The position numbers and the translations under genes are program-made. DNA of 64,000 bases from Betaproteobacteria bacterium GR16-43 (GTDB lineage: Bacteria > Pseudomonadota > Gammaproteobacteria > Burkholderiales > Usitatibacteraceae). Position 1 is the stretch's first letter. Every line of letters begins with the position of its first letter. Where the stretch lies: contig CP019169.1 of assembly GCA_001953215.1 (NCBI GenBank), positions 2,790,001-2,854,000 on the forward strand, written 5' to 3'. Of this stretch, positions 50,499 through 59,115 are shown piece after piece. The notes under the pieces were generated by a model, which was not told the origin of the DNA, did not search any database, and was given only the letters and a program-made list of their open reading frames with translations.

Positions 50499-52100
50499 AT
50501 GAAGATCGCCGTCGCCCAGATCAACACGACCGTGGGCGATTTCGCCGGCAACGCGGAGCGCATCCGCGGCGCCATCGACACCGCCCGTGCCCAGGGAGCG
50601 CGCCTCCTCGTCACCCCGGAGCTTTCGCTCGCCGGCTATCCGCCGGAGGACCTCCTGCTCCGGGACGACTTCAACGACCAGTGCGTCTCCGAGCTCCAGA
50701 AGCTCGCCACGTACTGCCTCGACATCGCGGTGGTCGTGGGCCACCCGTACCGGGAGGGGCGCACGCGCTACAACGCGGCTTCGCTGCTGCGCCACGGCCG
50801 GATCGAGCAGATCTACTTCAAGCAGCGCCTGCCCAACTACCAGGTCTTCGACGAGAAGCGCTATTTCGAAGCCGGCAACCGGCCCTGCGTCTTCGAGCTC
50901 GAGGGCCGCAAGGTCGGCCTCACCATCTGCGAGGACCTGTGGTTCCCCGAGCCCGCGGCGCAGGCCAAGGCCGCCGGCGCCGAGATCCTGTTGTCGATCA
51001 ACGCCTCGCCCTACCACCGCAACAAGCTCGCCGAGCGCTACCGCGTGATGGGCGCGCGCGTGAAGGAGACCGGCTTGCCGCTCGTCTACGTGCACTGGGT
51101 GGGCGGGCAGGACGAGCTCGTCTTCGACGGCGCCTCCTTCGCGATGGACAGCGAAGGCGCGCTCACCTACCAGGCCGAGACGTTCCAGGAGTCGGTGGAC
51201 ATCCTCGAGTTCGAGGGCAGCGCCGCCAAGGGCATCATCGCGCCGCCGCTCACGGAAGAGGAGGTCATCTACCGCGCGCTGATGACGGGCGTGCGCGACT
51301 ACGTGCGCAAGAACGGTTTCCCCGGCGTGCTGCTGGGCTTGTCGGGCGGCATCGATTCGGCCCTCGTCCTCGCGATCGCGGTCGACGCGCTGGGCGCCGA
51401 GCAGGTCCACGCGGTGATGATGCCCTCGGACTACACGGCGAACATGAGCCTCGAGGACGCGCGCGAGATGGCGAAGATCCACGGCGTGAAGTACACCGAG
51501 ATCCCGATCAAGCCGATGTTCGAGGCGTTCCGCGCGCAGCTCGTGCCGAATTTCGAGGGCCGACCCGAGGACGCGACCGAGGAAAACCTGCAGTCGCGCA
51601 TCCGCGGCACCCTGTTGATGGCGCTGTCCAACAAGATGGGCGCCATCGTCGTCACCACCGGCAACAAGAGCGAGATGGCCACGGGCTATTGCACGCTCTA
51701 CGGCGACATGGCGGGCGGCTACGCGGTGATCAAGGACATCGTGAAGACCCTGGTCTATCGCCTGTCCAACTGGCGCAATTCCCAGGGGCGCGTCATCCCG
51801 CAGCGCGTGATCGACCGGGCGCCGTCCGCGGAGCTGCGGCCCGACCAGACCGACCAGGACACGCTCCCGCCCTACGAGGTGCTCGACGTGGTCGTCGAGA
51901 AGTTCATGGAGCGCGACATGACCCCCGAGGCGATCGCGAGCCTCGGCTACGACATCGAGGCGGTGCGCCAGGTGATCCGCCTCATCCGCGTGAACGAATA
52001 CAAGCGCCGCCAGGCCCCGCCGGGAGTGCGCATCACGCCGCGCTCGTTCGGCAAGGATTGGCGCTACCCTATAACATCGGGTTTCCGCCCGAAGGCCTAG
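50499..52100 (+). CDS. nadE: Glutamine-dependent NAD+ synthase
   Basis: A 533-residue two-domain enzyme forming NAD+ from deamido-NAD with ammonia from glutamine. The N-terminal nitrilase-type glutaminase has the E41-K108-C144 triad (TPELSL, YFKQRLPNYQVFDE, LTICEDLW). The C-terminal domain has the PP-loop GLSGGIDSALVLAIA, TGNKSEMATGYCTLYGDMAGG and the final APPGVRITPRSFGKDWRYP. ATG start; the glnB gene follows 12 bases after the stop, as in other betaproteobacteria. Confidence 0.97.
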   Translation: MKIAVAQINTTVGDFAGNAERIRGAIDTARAQGARLLVTPELSLAGYPPEDLLLRDDFNDQCVSELQKLATYCLDIAVVVGHPYREGRTRYNAASLLRHGRIEQIYFKQRLPNYQVFDEKRYFEAGNRPCVFELEGRKVGLTICEDLWFPEPAAQAKAAGAEILLSINASPYHRNKLAERYRVMGARVKETGLPLVYVHWVGGQDELVFDGASFAMDSEGALTYQAETFQESVDILEFEGSAAKGIIAPPLTEEEVIYRALMTGVRDYVRKNGFPGVLLGLSGGIDSALVLAIAVDALGAEQVHAVMMPSDYTANMSLEDAREMAKIHGVKYTEIPIKPMFEAFRAQLVPNFEGRPEDATEENLQSRIRGTLLMALSNKMGAIVVTTGNKSEMATGYCTLYGDMAGGYAVIKDIVKTLVYRLSNWRNSQGRVIPQRVIDRAPSAELRPDQTDQDTLPPYEVLDVVVEKFMERDMTPEAIASLGYDIEAVRQVIRLIRVNEYKRRQAPPGVRITPRSFGKDWRYPITSGFRPKA

Positions 52101-52451
<351 letters not shown>

Positions 52452-52511
52452 GCCGCTCCGGGGCCTTCCTGCTATCCTAGGTCGCGCACGGACCAAAAAA
52501 GGCCTACAAGA

Positions 52512-52649
52512 ATGCTTCTCGCCGCTTTCTATGTGTTCGCGATCGCCGCGATCATCCTCCACTACACGGGCCACCTGAAGCGGTGGAACTGCGAGTGGGT
52601 GCTGATCGTGCTCGCCATAGCTGTCTTCCCCGCCGTCCTCTTCCTCTGA
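52512..52649 (+). CDS. Small two-helix membrane protein
   Basis: A 45-residue frame: MLLAAFYVFAIAAIILHYTG forms one hydrophobic segment, a short charged loop HLKRWNCEWV follows, then LIVLAIAVFPAVLFL a second. The pattern of two membrane helices around a basic loop is that of small inner-membrane proteins. It lies 60 bases after glnB with an AAGA-like site nearby. No family is recognised. I accept it because hydrophobicity and the GC3-rich codons both look coding. Confidence 0.55.
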   Translation: MLLAAFYVFAIAAIILHYTGHLKRWNCEWVLIVLAIAVFPAVLFL

Positions 52650-52771
52650 CGCCCGGCGCCCCGCCGAGCGTGTAGGGCGCTTCCTACGCGCCCGCCCGGC
52701 CGCCTCCCGCAGGCAAGCCGTTCGCGATCCGCCATGCTGGTCCTCACTACCCGAGGACCATGGAGATCGCG

Positions 52772-53005
52772 ATGAAACCCACCGTTTCGAAGGACCCGAA
52801 AGGCGAAGGCAGCTATGCCGGCACGCGCCAGTACAACGAGGGCGTGAAGGACCACGTGCAACACCACGACATCGAGAAGGAAGCGCGCGACGCCGAGCCG
52901 CGCACGGCCGCGGAGGCGCAGGAGATGAAGGACGCGGAGCGCGAAGGCGCGAGCCGCTCGAAAGGCGAGGACCCTTCGGTCAGGAAGTCGAAGCCGTCGA
53001 AGTAA
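52772..53005 (+). CDS. Small hydrophilic conserved-type protein
   Basis: A 77-residue charged protein, MKPTVSKDPKGEGSYAGTRQ at the start, then a helix rich in Glu, Ala and Lys, ending in KSKPSK. The GSYAGTRQYNEGVKDHV segment recurs in small proteins of betaproteobacteria of unknown, perhaps stress-related, role. ATG 52772 has GGAG at good spacing; ATG 52760 is also in frame. It converges with mtfA, overlapping its end by 26 bases. Confidence 0.7.
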   Translation: MKPTVSKDPKGEGSYAGTRQYNEGVKDHVQHHDIEKEARDAEPRTAAEAQEMKDAEREGASRSKGEDPSVRKSKPSK

Positions 53006-53804
53006 GGCGCGCCAGCGGATCCTGGCGATAGAACAGCCGGAATTGTTCGTACACCGCCGGGTAGGTGGGTTCGAGCAGTTCCGGGGTTTCGAAGAACGCC
53101 TCCGACGTGACCGCGAAGAACTCTCCGGGCGACTCGGACGCGTAAGGGTCGATGGGCAGCGTATCGAGCGCTTCGCCGTCGTCTTCTTCCGCGAGCGCAT
53201 CGGCTTCGTCGACCATGACGCAGAAATCCGCGTAGGCCTCGCTGAACGCCTTGCGCCAGGCCGCCACGCTCATCCCCGCGTGCAGCGGCGGGAAACCGTT
53301 GGGCTCGCCCTGGCGCATGTCGAGCTTGTGCGCGAACTCGTGGATCACGACGTTGTAGCCCGCGATCCGCGCGTCTTCGTCGCCGGTCATCGCGACGTCT
53401 TCGTACGAGAGCACGACCGGACCGCCGAGCCACGCCTCGCCGGCCATCGGATCGTTGGTGACGTGGACCACGCCGTCCTCGTCCATGACCTCGCGTTCGG
53501 GGGCGAACTGGCTCGGGTAGACGATGATTTCGGTCCAGCCTTCGTACCACTCGATGCCAAGCTCGAGCACCAGGATGCAGGCCTGCGCGGCCACGTGCAC
53601 CTTCATCAGCGGCGTGACTTCGAGGCCATGCGTGCCGGAGAAGTGCTTGCCCGCGAGGAATCGCTCGCAGAGCCCGCGCAGGCGTTCCCGTTCCTCGTCG
53701 TGCAGGCCGCGCATGAAGAGCCACGGTGCGGTGGCGCGCAGCCAGAGCTCCGGCGTGACGGCGATCGCTTCCGCCGCGGGCTTGCCCCGGAGCCAGCCCA
53801 GCAT
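52980..53804 (-). CDS. mtfA: MtfA-like zinc-dependent peptidase
   Basis: A 274-residue protein of the MtfA/DUF980 family. Zinc motif NVVIHEFAHKLDMRQGEPNGFPPL (HExxH at about residues 154-158) with the downstream acidic ligand in the EAYADFCVMVDE segment, and ESPGEFFAVTSEAFFETP near the end. In E. coli MtfA binds the repressor Mlc and thereby affects the glucose PTS; whether a PTS is present here is unknown. The ATG overlaps the stop of the DUF2807 gene as TGATG, so the two are coupled. Confidence 0.88.
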   Translation of the reverse strand: MLGWLRGKPAAEAIAVTPELWLRATAPWLFMRGLHDEERERLRGLCERFLAGKHFSGTHGLEVTPLMKVHVAAQACILVLELGIEWYEGWTEIIVYPSQFAPEREVMDEDGVVHVTNDPMAGEAWLGGPVVLSYEDVAMTGDEDARIAGYNVVIHEFAHKLDMRQGEPNGFPPLHAGMSVAAWRKAFSEAYADFCVMVDEADALAEEDDGEALDTLPIDPYASESPGEFFAVTSEAFFETPELLEPTYPAVYEQFRLFYRQDPLARLTSTASTS

Positions 53805-54541
53805 CAGGAAGGTGAGGCGCCCGCGCGGCGGACTTCGCCCGACCCCACGACCGCCTTTTCGAGCGCGGGATCGCCGTAGTAGCGCACGCTGCCCGAGCCC
53901 GCGACGCTCACGTTCAGCGTTTCGCGCGCCCAGACGCTCGCGTCTCCCGACCCGCCGATGCTGACCTTCGCGCGCTTGCTCTCCAGCTTCGGCGCCTTCA
54001 ACGTGCCCGAGCCGCCGATGGCGACCGTGAGCGCCTCCGCGTGCCCGCCGCCGACCGCGAGGTCCCCGCTGCCGCCGATGCGCACGTTCACCTCGAAGGC
54101 GTTCACGGTGTCGATCGAGACGTTGCCCGAGCCGCCGATCATCACGGCGAGCTTCTGCGCCTTGAGCGGGCCGCTGGCCACGTCGCCCGATCCGGCGACG
54201 GCGAGGCTCTCGAGGTTGCGCACCGTGAGCACGGCCGCGATCTTCGCGTTGCGCACGTTGATGTTGTCGCGCGCGAACTTGAGCTTGAGGGTGCCTTTCT
54301 CGACCACGGTCTCGATCACCAGCATGACGTTGTCGTCCGCGGTGAGCGTGAGGCTTTCCTTGTCTCCCTGGGTGACCTGGAGCTTGCCGGGCAGGGCGAA
54401 CGCCACGCCGGTGAAGCCCGAGACGTTTCGAGTCTCGGTGACGGACCTGCCGGAGCCCGTGAGGCTCTCGGATGCGGCGGTCGCGAAGGGCACGAAAAAG
54501 GCGAGGGCGAGCGGCAGGATGCGGTTCAGCATGCGGTTCAT
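53804..54541 (-). CDS. Head GIN domain (DUF2807) secreted protein
   Basis: A 245-residue exported protein. Signal peptide 1-23 (MNRMLNRILPLALAFFVPFA). The mature part is a DUF2807 beta-helix: repeating turns with GSG at their corners, such as VAGSGDVASGPL, IGGSGNVSID, IGGSGDLAVGG, IGGSGTLKAPK and IGGSGDASVW. Family members are periplasmic or surface adhesin-like; function is unknown. ATG 54541 has AAGGAGG seven bases upstream. It forms a TGATG junction with mtfA. Confidence 0.88.
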   Translation of the reverse strand: MNRMLNRILPLALAFFVPFATAASESLTGSGRSVTETRNVSGFTGVAFALPGKLQVTQGDKESLTLTADDNVMLVIETVVEKGTLKLKFARDNINVRNAKIAAVLTVRNLESLAVAGSGDVASGPLKAQKLAVMIGGSGNVSIDTVNAFEVNVRIGGSGDLAVGGGHAEALTVAIGGSGTLKAPKLESKRAKVSIGGSGDASVWARETLNVSVAGSGSVRYYGDPALEKAVVGSGEVRRAGASPS

Positions 54542-54656
54542 GGGGTGATCCTCCTTGTGCGGTATTGCTGGGACGCGCCGGGAAGTTCCACCGGATTCGA
54601 GCCGTCGTCCGATGTCCCGGGCCCCTCGATACCGCCCGTTCATTCGATCCCCCCGT

Positions 54657-55784
54657 TCATTCGATCCCAAGATCGCGCCGGATGGCCAGGGCCACCTCGA
54701 GCGCGCGTTCGGGCGTCGCCTCGCAGACCGTCACGTGGCCCATCTTGCGCCCGGGCCGGGCCTCGCGCTTGCCATAGAGATGGAGGTGGGCGCCGGGGTG
54801 GCGCAACACCGCCTCCCAGGGCGGCTCGGCGCCGCGCCAGATGTCGCCGAGGAGGTTCACCATCACGGCCGGACTGTGCTGCGACGGGTCGCCCAGCGGC
54901 AGGCCGCACAGCACTCGCACCTGCTGCTCGAACTGCGACGTGCGGCACGCATCGATCGTGTAGTGGCCGCTGTTGTGCGGGCGGGGCGCGACTTCGTTCA
55001 GCAGCAGCTTGCCGCCGACCACGAACATTTCGACGGCGAGAACGCCGACGTAGCGCAGGTCTGCGGCCACGCGGGTGGCGAGCGCGGTCGCCTCGCGGGC
55101 CAGCGCCTCCGGGATGCGCGCCGGGGCGATGGTGATGTCGAGGATGCCGTGCGCATGCTGGTTCTCGGCGACGGGAAACACCGCGACCTCGCCCGAGGCG
55201 CCGCGCGCGAGGATCACCGAGAGCTCGCGCTCGAGGGCCAGGAACTCCTCGAGGATGCAGGGCACGCGCTTCCATTCGCCGAACGTGCGCTCGAGGGCCG
55301 CGCGGCTGTCGATGCGCGCCTGCCCCTTGCCGTCGTAGCCGAAGCGCGCGGTCTTGAGCAGCGCCGGGAGCTTCACGCGCGCGAGGGCGGCGTCGAAGTC
55401 CGCTTCCGTGCGGATCGCGGCCGCCGGGCCGAGCGGAAACCCGCGCTCGGCGAAGAAGCCCTTCTCGCGGGCGCGATCCTGCGCGATGGCGACCGAGTCG
55501 CCGCTCGGGCGTACGACGATGCGCTGGGCCAACGCGTTGAGTGCTTCGGCCGGGGCGTTCTCGAATTCGGTGGTCACCGCGGCGCACGTGCGCGCGAGCT
55601 CGTCGAGGGAGCCCGGGTCGGTGTAGGCCGTGTTCAGGTGCCCGGTCGCGAATTCGGCCGCGGGCGAGAGGGGATCGGGATCGAGCACCGTCACGCGGTA
55701 GCCCAGCGTGCGCGCGGCCACGGTGAACATGCGGCCCAGCTGCCCGCCGCCCAGCAAGCCGAGGGTGGCGCCCGGTGCGATCAC
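54657..55784 (-). CDS. purK: 5-(carboxyamino)imidazole ribonucleotide synthase
   Basis: A 375-residue ATP-grasp enzyme that carboxylates AIR to N5-CAIR in purine synthesis. Start motif [35 protein letters not shown]-grasp segments [34 protein letters not shown], and [21 protein letters not shown] 55784 overlaps the purE stop as GTGA. The frame stays open upstream through purE, but that is a shadow reading. A 16-base tandem duplication lies at the 3' end. Confidence 0.95.
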   Translation of the reverse strand: MIAPGATLGLLGGGQLGRMFTVAARTLGYRVTVLDPDPLSPAAEFATGHLNTAYTDPGSLDELARTCAAVTTEFENAPAEALNALAQRIVVRPSGDSVAIAQDRAREKGFFAERGFPLGPAAAIRTEADFDAALARVKLPALLKTARFGYDGKGQARIDSRAALERTFGEWKRVPCILEEFLALERELSVILARGASGEVAVFPVAENQHAHGILDITIAPARIPEALAREATALATRVAADLRYVGVLAVEMFVVGGKLLLNEVAPRPHNSGHYTIDACRTSQFEQQVRVLCGLPLGDPSQHSPAVMVNLLGDIWRGAEPPWEAVLRHPGAHLHLYGKREARPGRKMGHVTVCEATPERALEVALAIRRDLGIE

Positions 55785-56278
55785 AAGACGTCGGGCAGTT
55801 GCATCGCGGCGACCTGCTCGGCCAGCTTCGCGCGGTACTCGGCGAGCTTGGCGACGAGCGCGGCATCCGTCCCCGCGAGCAGGCTCACGGCGAAGAGGCC
55901 CGCATTGGCCGCGCCCGCTTCGCCGATGGCGAAGGTGGCCACGGGAATGCCGCGCGGCATCTGCACGATGGAGTAGAGCGAATCCTGTCCCGCGAGGTGC
56001 TTGGACGGCACCGGCACGCCCAGCACGGGGATGGTCGTCTTCGAAGCGAGCATGCCCGGCAGGTGGGCCGCGCCGCCCGCGCCGGCGATGATGCACTTCA
56101 ACCCGCGGCCGCGCGCCTGTTCGGCGTAGACGAACATCGAGTCGGGCGTGCGGTGGGCCGAGACGACCTTCGCCTCGTAGGGCACGCCGAAATCCTTCAG
56201 CACGCGCGCGGCGCACTGCATCACGTCCCAGTCGCTCTGGGAACCCATTACGACGCCGACGAGGGGATTCGTTTCCAT
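55781..56278 (-). CDS. purE: N5-carboxyaminoimidazole ribonucleotide mutase
   Basis: A 165-residue octameric mutase converting N5-CAIR to [23 protein letters not shown] (10-28), [38 protein letters not shown] and [23 protein letters not shown] are family hallmarks. ATG start at 56278; purK follows with a GTGA overlap. Upstream lies the 39-base imperfect inverted repeat. Confidence 0.96.
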   Translation of the reverse strand: METNPLVGVVMGSQSDWDVMQCAARVLKDFGVPYEAKVVSAHRTPDSMFVYAEQARGRGLKCIIAGAGGAAHLPGMLASKTTIPVLGVPVPSKHLAGQDSLYSIVQMPRGIPVATFAIGEAGAANAGLFAVSLLAGTDAALVAKLAEYRAKLAEQVAAMQLPDVL

Positions 56279-56313
56279 GGATTGTGGTTCTTTAGGGAAA
56301 GGTCAAAGTCAAA

Positions 56314-56455
56314 AGCGATTGAACCGCGGAGGACGCAGAGATCGCAGAGAAACCCCACTCGAATCGTTGCACCTTGGCTCGCGATCTCGACCGCGCATGA
56401 CTGAACAGGTTTGGCTTTTCTCCGCGTTCTCCGCGTCCTCTGCGGTTCAATCGCT
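56314..56455. repeat. Imperfect 39-bp inverted repeat between purE and the epimerase gene
   Basis: Arms 56314-56352 and 56417-56455 are reverse complements with about four mismatches, including AGCGATTGAACCGC and GGACGC. The spacer is 64 bases. The arms are of the widely scattered kind built on CGCAGAGGACGC, reported as dispersed intergenic repeats in many bacterial genomes; a transposition system is not known to me. It lies in the gap of about 185 bases, with no gene inside. Confidence 0.75.
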
Positions 56456-56464
56456 CTTTCTCCA

Positions 56465-57508
56465 TCAGTTCGCCAGCGTCCGCGCCTCGTCCAACTGCCC
56501 GCGGTAAGCATCGAAGATGTTCTTCAGCGCCGTCTTCATGTCCACCTTCGGCGCCCAGCCCAGCTCCTTCTTCGTGTTCTCGATCGAAGGCACGCGGTTC
56601 TTCACGTCCTGGTAGCCCTTGCCGTAGTACTTCCCGGCGCTGGTCTCGACCAGCTTCACCTTCGCGGCGTTCTTCTTGTACTCGGGGTAGGTCTTCGCGA
56701 GCGCCAGCATCATCTCGGCCAGTTCGCGCACCGAGTAGTTGTTCCTGGGATTGCCCACGTTGTAGATGCGCCCGCTCGCCACGCCGTCCTTGTTCTCGAT
56801 GATCTTCATCAACGCGGCGATGCCATCGTCGATATACGTGAATGCTCTCTTCTGAGAGCCTCCATCAACCAGCTGGATGGACTCGCCGCGCACGATGTGG
56901 CCGAGGAATTGCGTGATCACCCGGGAGCTGCCTTCCTTCGCGGTGTGGATGGAGTCCAGGCCCGCGCCGATCCAGTTGAACGGGCGGAACAGCGTGAAGT
57001 CGAGCTGGTCCATCGAGCCGTAGGCGTAGATCACGCGGTCCATCAACTGCTTGGAGCAGGAGTAGATCCAGCGCTGCTTGTCGATCGGCCCCAGCACGAG
57101 GTTGGAGGCATACGGATCGAACGCGTCGTCCTCGCACATCCCGTACACCTCGGACGTCGAGGGGAACAGGATGCGCTTCTTGTACTTCACGCAGCTTCGC
57201 ACGATCGGCAGGTTCGCTTCGAAGTCCAGCTCGAAGACCTTGAGCGGCTCGCGCACGTACGTGGCGGGAGTGGCGATCGCGACCAGCGGCAGGATCACGT
57301 CGCACTTGCGCACGTGGTATTCGATCCACTCCTTGTTGATCGTGATGTCGCCTTCGAAGAAGTGGAAGCGCGGGTCGGCCAGGAGGTCGCCGATGCGGTC
57401 CGAGCTCATGTCCATGCCGTACACGTCCCAGTCCGTGGTGGCCAGGATGCGCTTGGACAGGTGATGGCCGATGAAGCCGTTCACGCCGAGGATGCAGATC
57501 TTTTTCAT
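56465..57508 (-). CDS. arnA: UDP-glucuronate decarboxylase / UDP-4-keto-pentose-forming dehydrogenase (ArnA C-terminal type)
   Basis: A 347-residue short-chain dehydrogenase matching the C-terminal domain of E. coli ArnA, which oxidatively decarboxylates UDP-glucuronate to the UDP-4-keto-pentose. NAD site ILGVNGFIGHHLSKRIL (5-21), the typical GDITINKEWIEYHVRKCDVILPLVAIATPA, STSEVYGMCEDDAFDP, YxxxK in YSCSKQLMDRVIYAYG, and RPFNWIGAGLD. In E. coli this is fused to the formyltransferase; here the two are separate genes, with a channel-like gene between. The ATG overlaps the upstream TGA as ATGA. Confidence 0.88.
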   Translation of the reverse strand: MKKICILGVNGFIGHHLSKRILATTDWDVYGMDMSSDRIGDLLADPRFHFFEGDITINKEWIEYHVRKCDVILPLVAIATPATYVREPLKVFELDFEANLPIVRSCVKYKKRILFPSTSEVYGMCEDDAFDPYASNLVLGPIDKQRWIYSCSKQLMDRVIYAYGSMDQLDFTLFRPFNWIGAGLDSIHTAKEGSSRVITQFLGHIVRGESIQLVDGGSQKRAFTYIDDGIAALMKIIENKDGVASGRIYNVGNPRNNYSVRELAEMMLALAKTYPEYKKNAAKVKLVETSAGKYYGKGYQDVKNRVPSIENTKKELGWAPKVDMKTALKNIFDAYRGQLDEARTLAN

Positions 57509-58170
57509 GGGAAGGGGCGGTCCGAGGAAAGGAGGGCTTCGCGCTCGGCGCCACGCTGTTCCATGCGCCGGCCGATGCGGCCCAGCACGACCATGAGGAT
57601 GAACGCAGTCGTGCCGAAGTAGGGGTTCCAGAACGAGATTCCGATGGCGAGCGCGGCCACGGCCACGATGCTGCCGCAGCGGAAGCGCACGGCCTTCAGC
57701 ACGTAGTGCGGCACCGGCGGGTCGCAGATCTCCGGTTTCGCGGCGAGGTGGTTGATCTGCCAGATGGCGATCAGGGCCATCGCCGCCATGTCGACGGCGT
57801 AGATCACCTGGGCCACGAAGAAGCCGGCATGCTCGCCGACCAGCGACGCGGCGAACGGCAGGAAGCTCGCGAACAGCAGCCCCAGGATGTTGATCCACAG
57901 CAGCTTCACGTCCACGCGCTTCACGAAGTGGAAGGCGCGATGGTGGGAAATCCAGAAGGTCGCCAGGATGAAGAAGCTGATCAGCCACGCGATGAACTTC
58001 GGGATCAGGTGCAGCAGTTCCGCGTGGAAGGCGGCGCGGGTCGTGAATTCGGCGCCATGCGGGAACTTGAGCTCCAGCACGAGGATCGTCATCGCCACGG
58101 CGTAGATGCCGTCGGTGAGCGCCTCAATGCGGTGCTTGTGGAGGAAGCGGGCGGGATGCGTCGGAACCAT
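57505..58170 (-). CDS. TMEM175 family potassium channel-like protein
   Basis: A 221-residue membrane protein of the TMEM175/DUF1211 family, tetrameric potassium-selective channels in studied members. The family opening is RIEALTDGIYAVAMTILVLEL (about residues 14-34); the usual FSD triplet reads LTD here. Five or six membrane segments follow, including FIAWLISFFILATFWISHHRAFHFV. It lies inside the arn operon between the formyltransferase and dehydrogenase genes and is coupled by ATGA to the latter. Why a channel is there is not known; it may maintain membrane potential when surface charge changes. Confidence 0.8.
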   Translation of the reverse strand: MVPTHPARFLHKHRIEALTDGIYAVAMTILVLELKFPHGAEFTTRAAFHAELLHLIPKFIAWLISFFILATFWISHHRAFHFVKRVDVKLLWINILGLLFASFLPFAASLVGEHAGFFVAQVIYAVDMAAMALIAIWQINHLAAKPEICDPPVPHYVLKAVRFRCGSIVAVAALAIGISFWNPYFGTTAFILMVVLGRIGRRMEQRGAEREALLSSDRPFP

Positions 58171-58188
58171 GGTCGGGGGTCGAAGGCG

Positions 58189-59115
58189 CTAGGGGTCCGG
58201 AGCGTGAATCCCCGGGCCCATATTGTCGCAGAACGTCCGCGGCGGCATGGCGCTTCCGTCGTAGTCGAGCTCGAGGATCTCCACCGCGTTTCCGTCCCCC
58301 CCGAAGGCGTACAGGCCGTCGGGCGCGACCACGAGCGCGGAGCGGGCCCCGGAGGCCTTCCCGGGCGCCAGGCGCGTGCGCAGGATGCGGAGCACCTTGC
58401 CCCGGACCGTGGTGAAGGCACCGGGATAGGGCGGGGCCACGGCCCGCACGAGGTCATGGATCGCCCGGGCGGGCTGGGTCCAGTCGATGCGCCCGTCCTC
58501 GGGCTTGCGGCCGCCGAAGTAACTGCCCTGCGAGAGATCCTGGGGCGTGAGGATCGCCGTGCCATCCAGCAGCTTCGACAGGTCGCGCCACAGCAAACCC
58601 GCCGCGGCTGCGGTGACGCGCCGGAATACGTCGATGGCGAGATCGTCCTCGCCGATCGGCACCCTCATCCAGCCGACGATGCGGCCCGCGTCGGGTTTCG
58701 CCACCATCTCGTGCAGCGTGGCGCCGGTCCAGCGCTCGCCCTTCAGGATGGCCCAGTTCACCGGGGCGCGCCCCCGGTACTTCGGCAGCAGCGAGCCGTG
58801 CATGTTGAAGGCGCCGCGCTTCGCCGTGGCGAGCACGGCGGGCGAGAGCATCTTCCGGTAGTAGAACGAGAAGATGAAATCCGGCGCGAGGGCCCGCAGG
58901 CGTTCGACGAATTCCGGGGCGTTCGCGTCGGCGGGCGTCTCGACGGCGACGCCGCGGCGTGTCGCCAGCTCGCGCACGCTGCCGAAGAACACCGTCTCCT
59001 TCGGATCGTCCTCATGGGTGACGACGAGCTTCACATCCACGCCCTCGTCGAGGAGTACGGAAAGGCAGCGCACGCCCACGTCGTGGTAGGCGAAGACGAC
59101 GGCCGTGGCGTTCAT
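58189..59115 (-). CDS. Formyltransferase (ArnA N-terminal type)
   Basis: A 308-residue 10-formyltetrahydrofolate-dependent transferase like the N-terminal domain of ArnA, which formylates UDP-4-amino-arabinose. The catalytic N104, H106 and D142 sit in AFNMHGSLLPKYRGRAPVNW and in KPDAGRIVG, spaced as in E. coli ArnA (N102, H104, D140). Ends with the C-terminal OB-like domain LRILRTRLAPGKASG. ATGA overlap with arnC at the start. Its product would go to ArnC. Confidence 0.88.
   Translation of the reverse strand: MNATAVVFAYHDVGVRCLSVLLDEGVDVKLVVTHEDDPKETVFFGSVRELATRRGVAVETPADANAPEFVERLRALAPDFIFSFYYRKMLSPAVLATAKRGAFNMHGSLLPKYRGRAPVNWAILKGERWTGATLHEMVAKPDAGRIVGWMRVPIGEDDLAIDVFRRVTAAAAGLLWRDLSKLLDGTAILTPQDLSQGSYFGGRKPEDGRIDWTQPARAIHDLVRAVAPPYPGAFTTVRGKVLRILRTRLAPGKASGARSALVVAPDGLYAFGGDGNAVEILELDYDGSAMPPRTFCDNMGPGIHAPDP

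Noticed and set aside
55785-56216. Apparent fused purE-purK reading frame
   Set aside because: The extra part is an out-of-frame reading of purE; separate purE and purK with a GTGA overlap explain the region.
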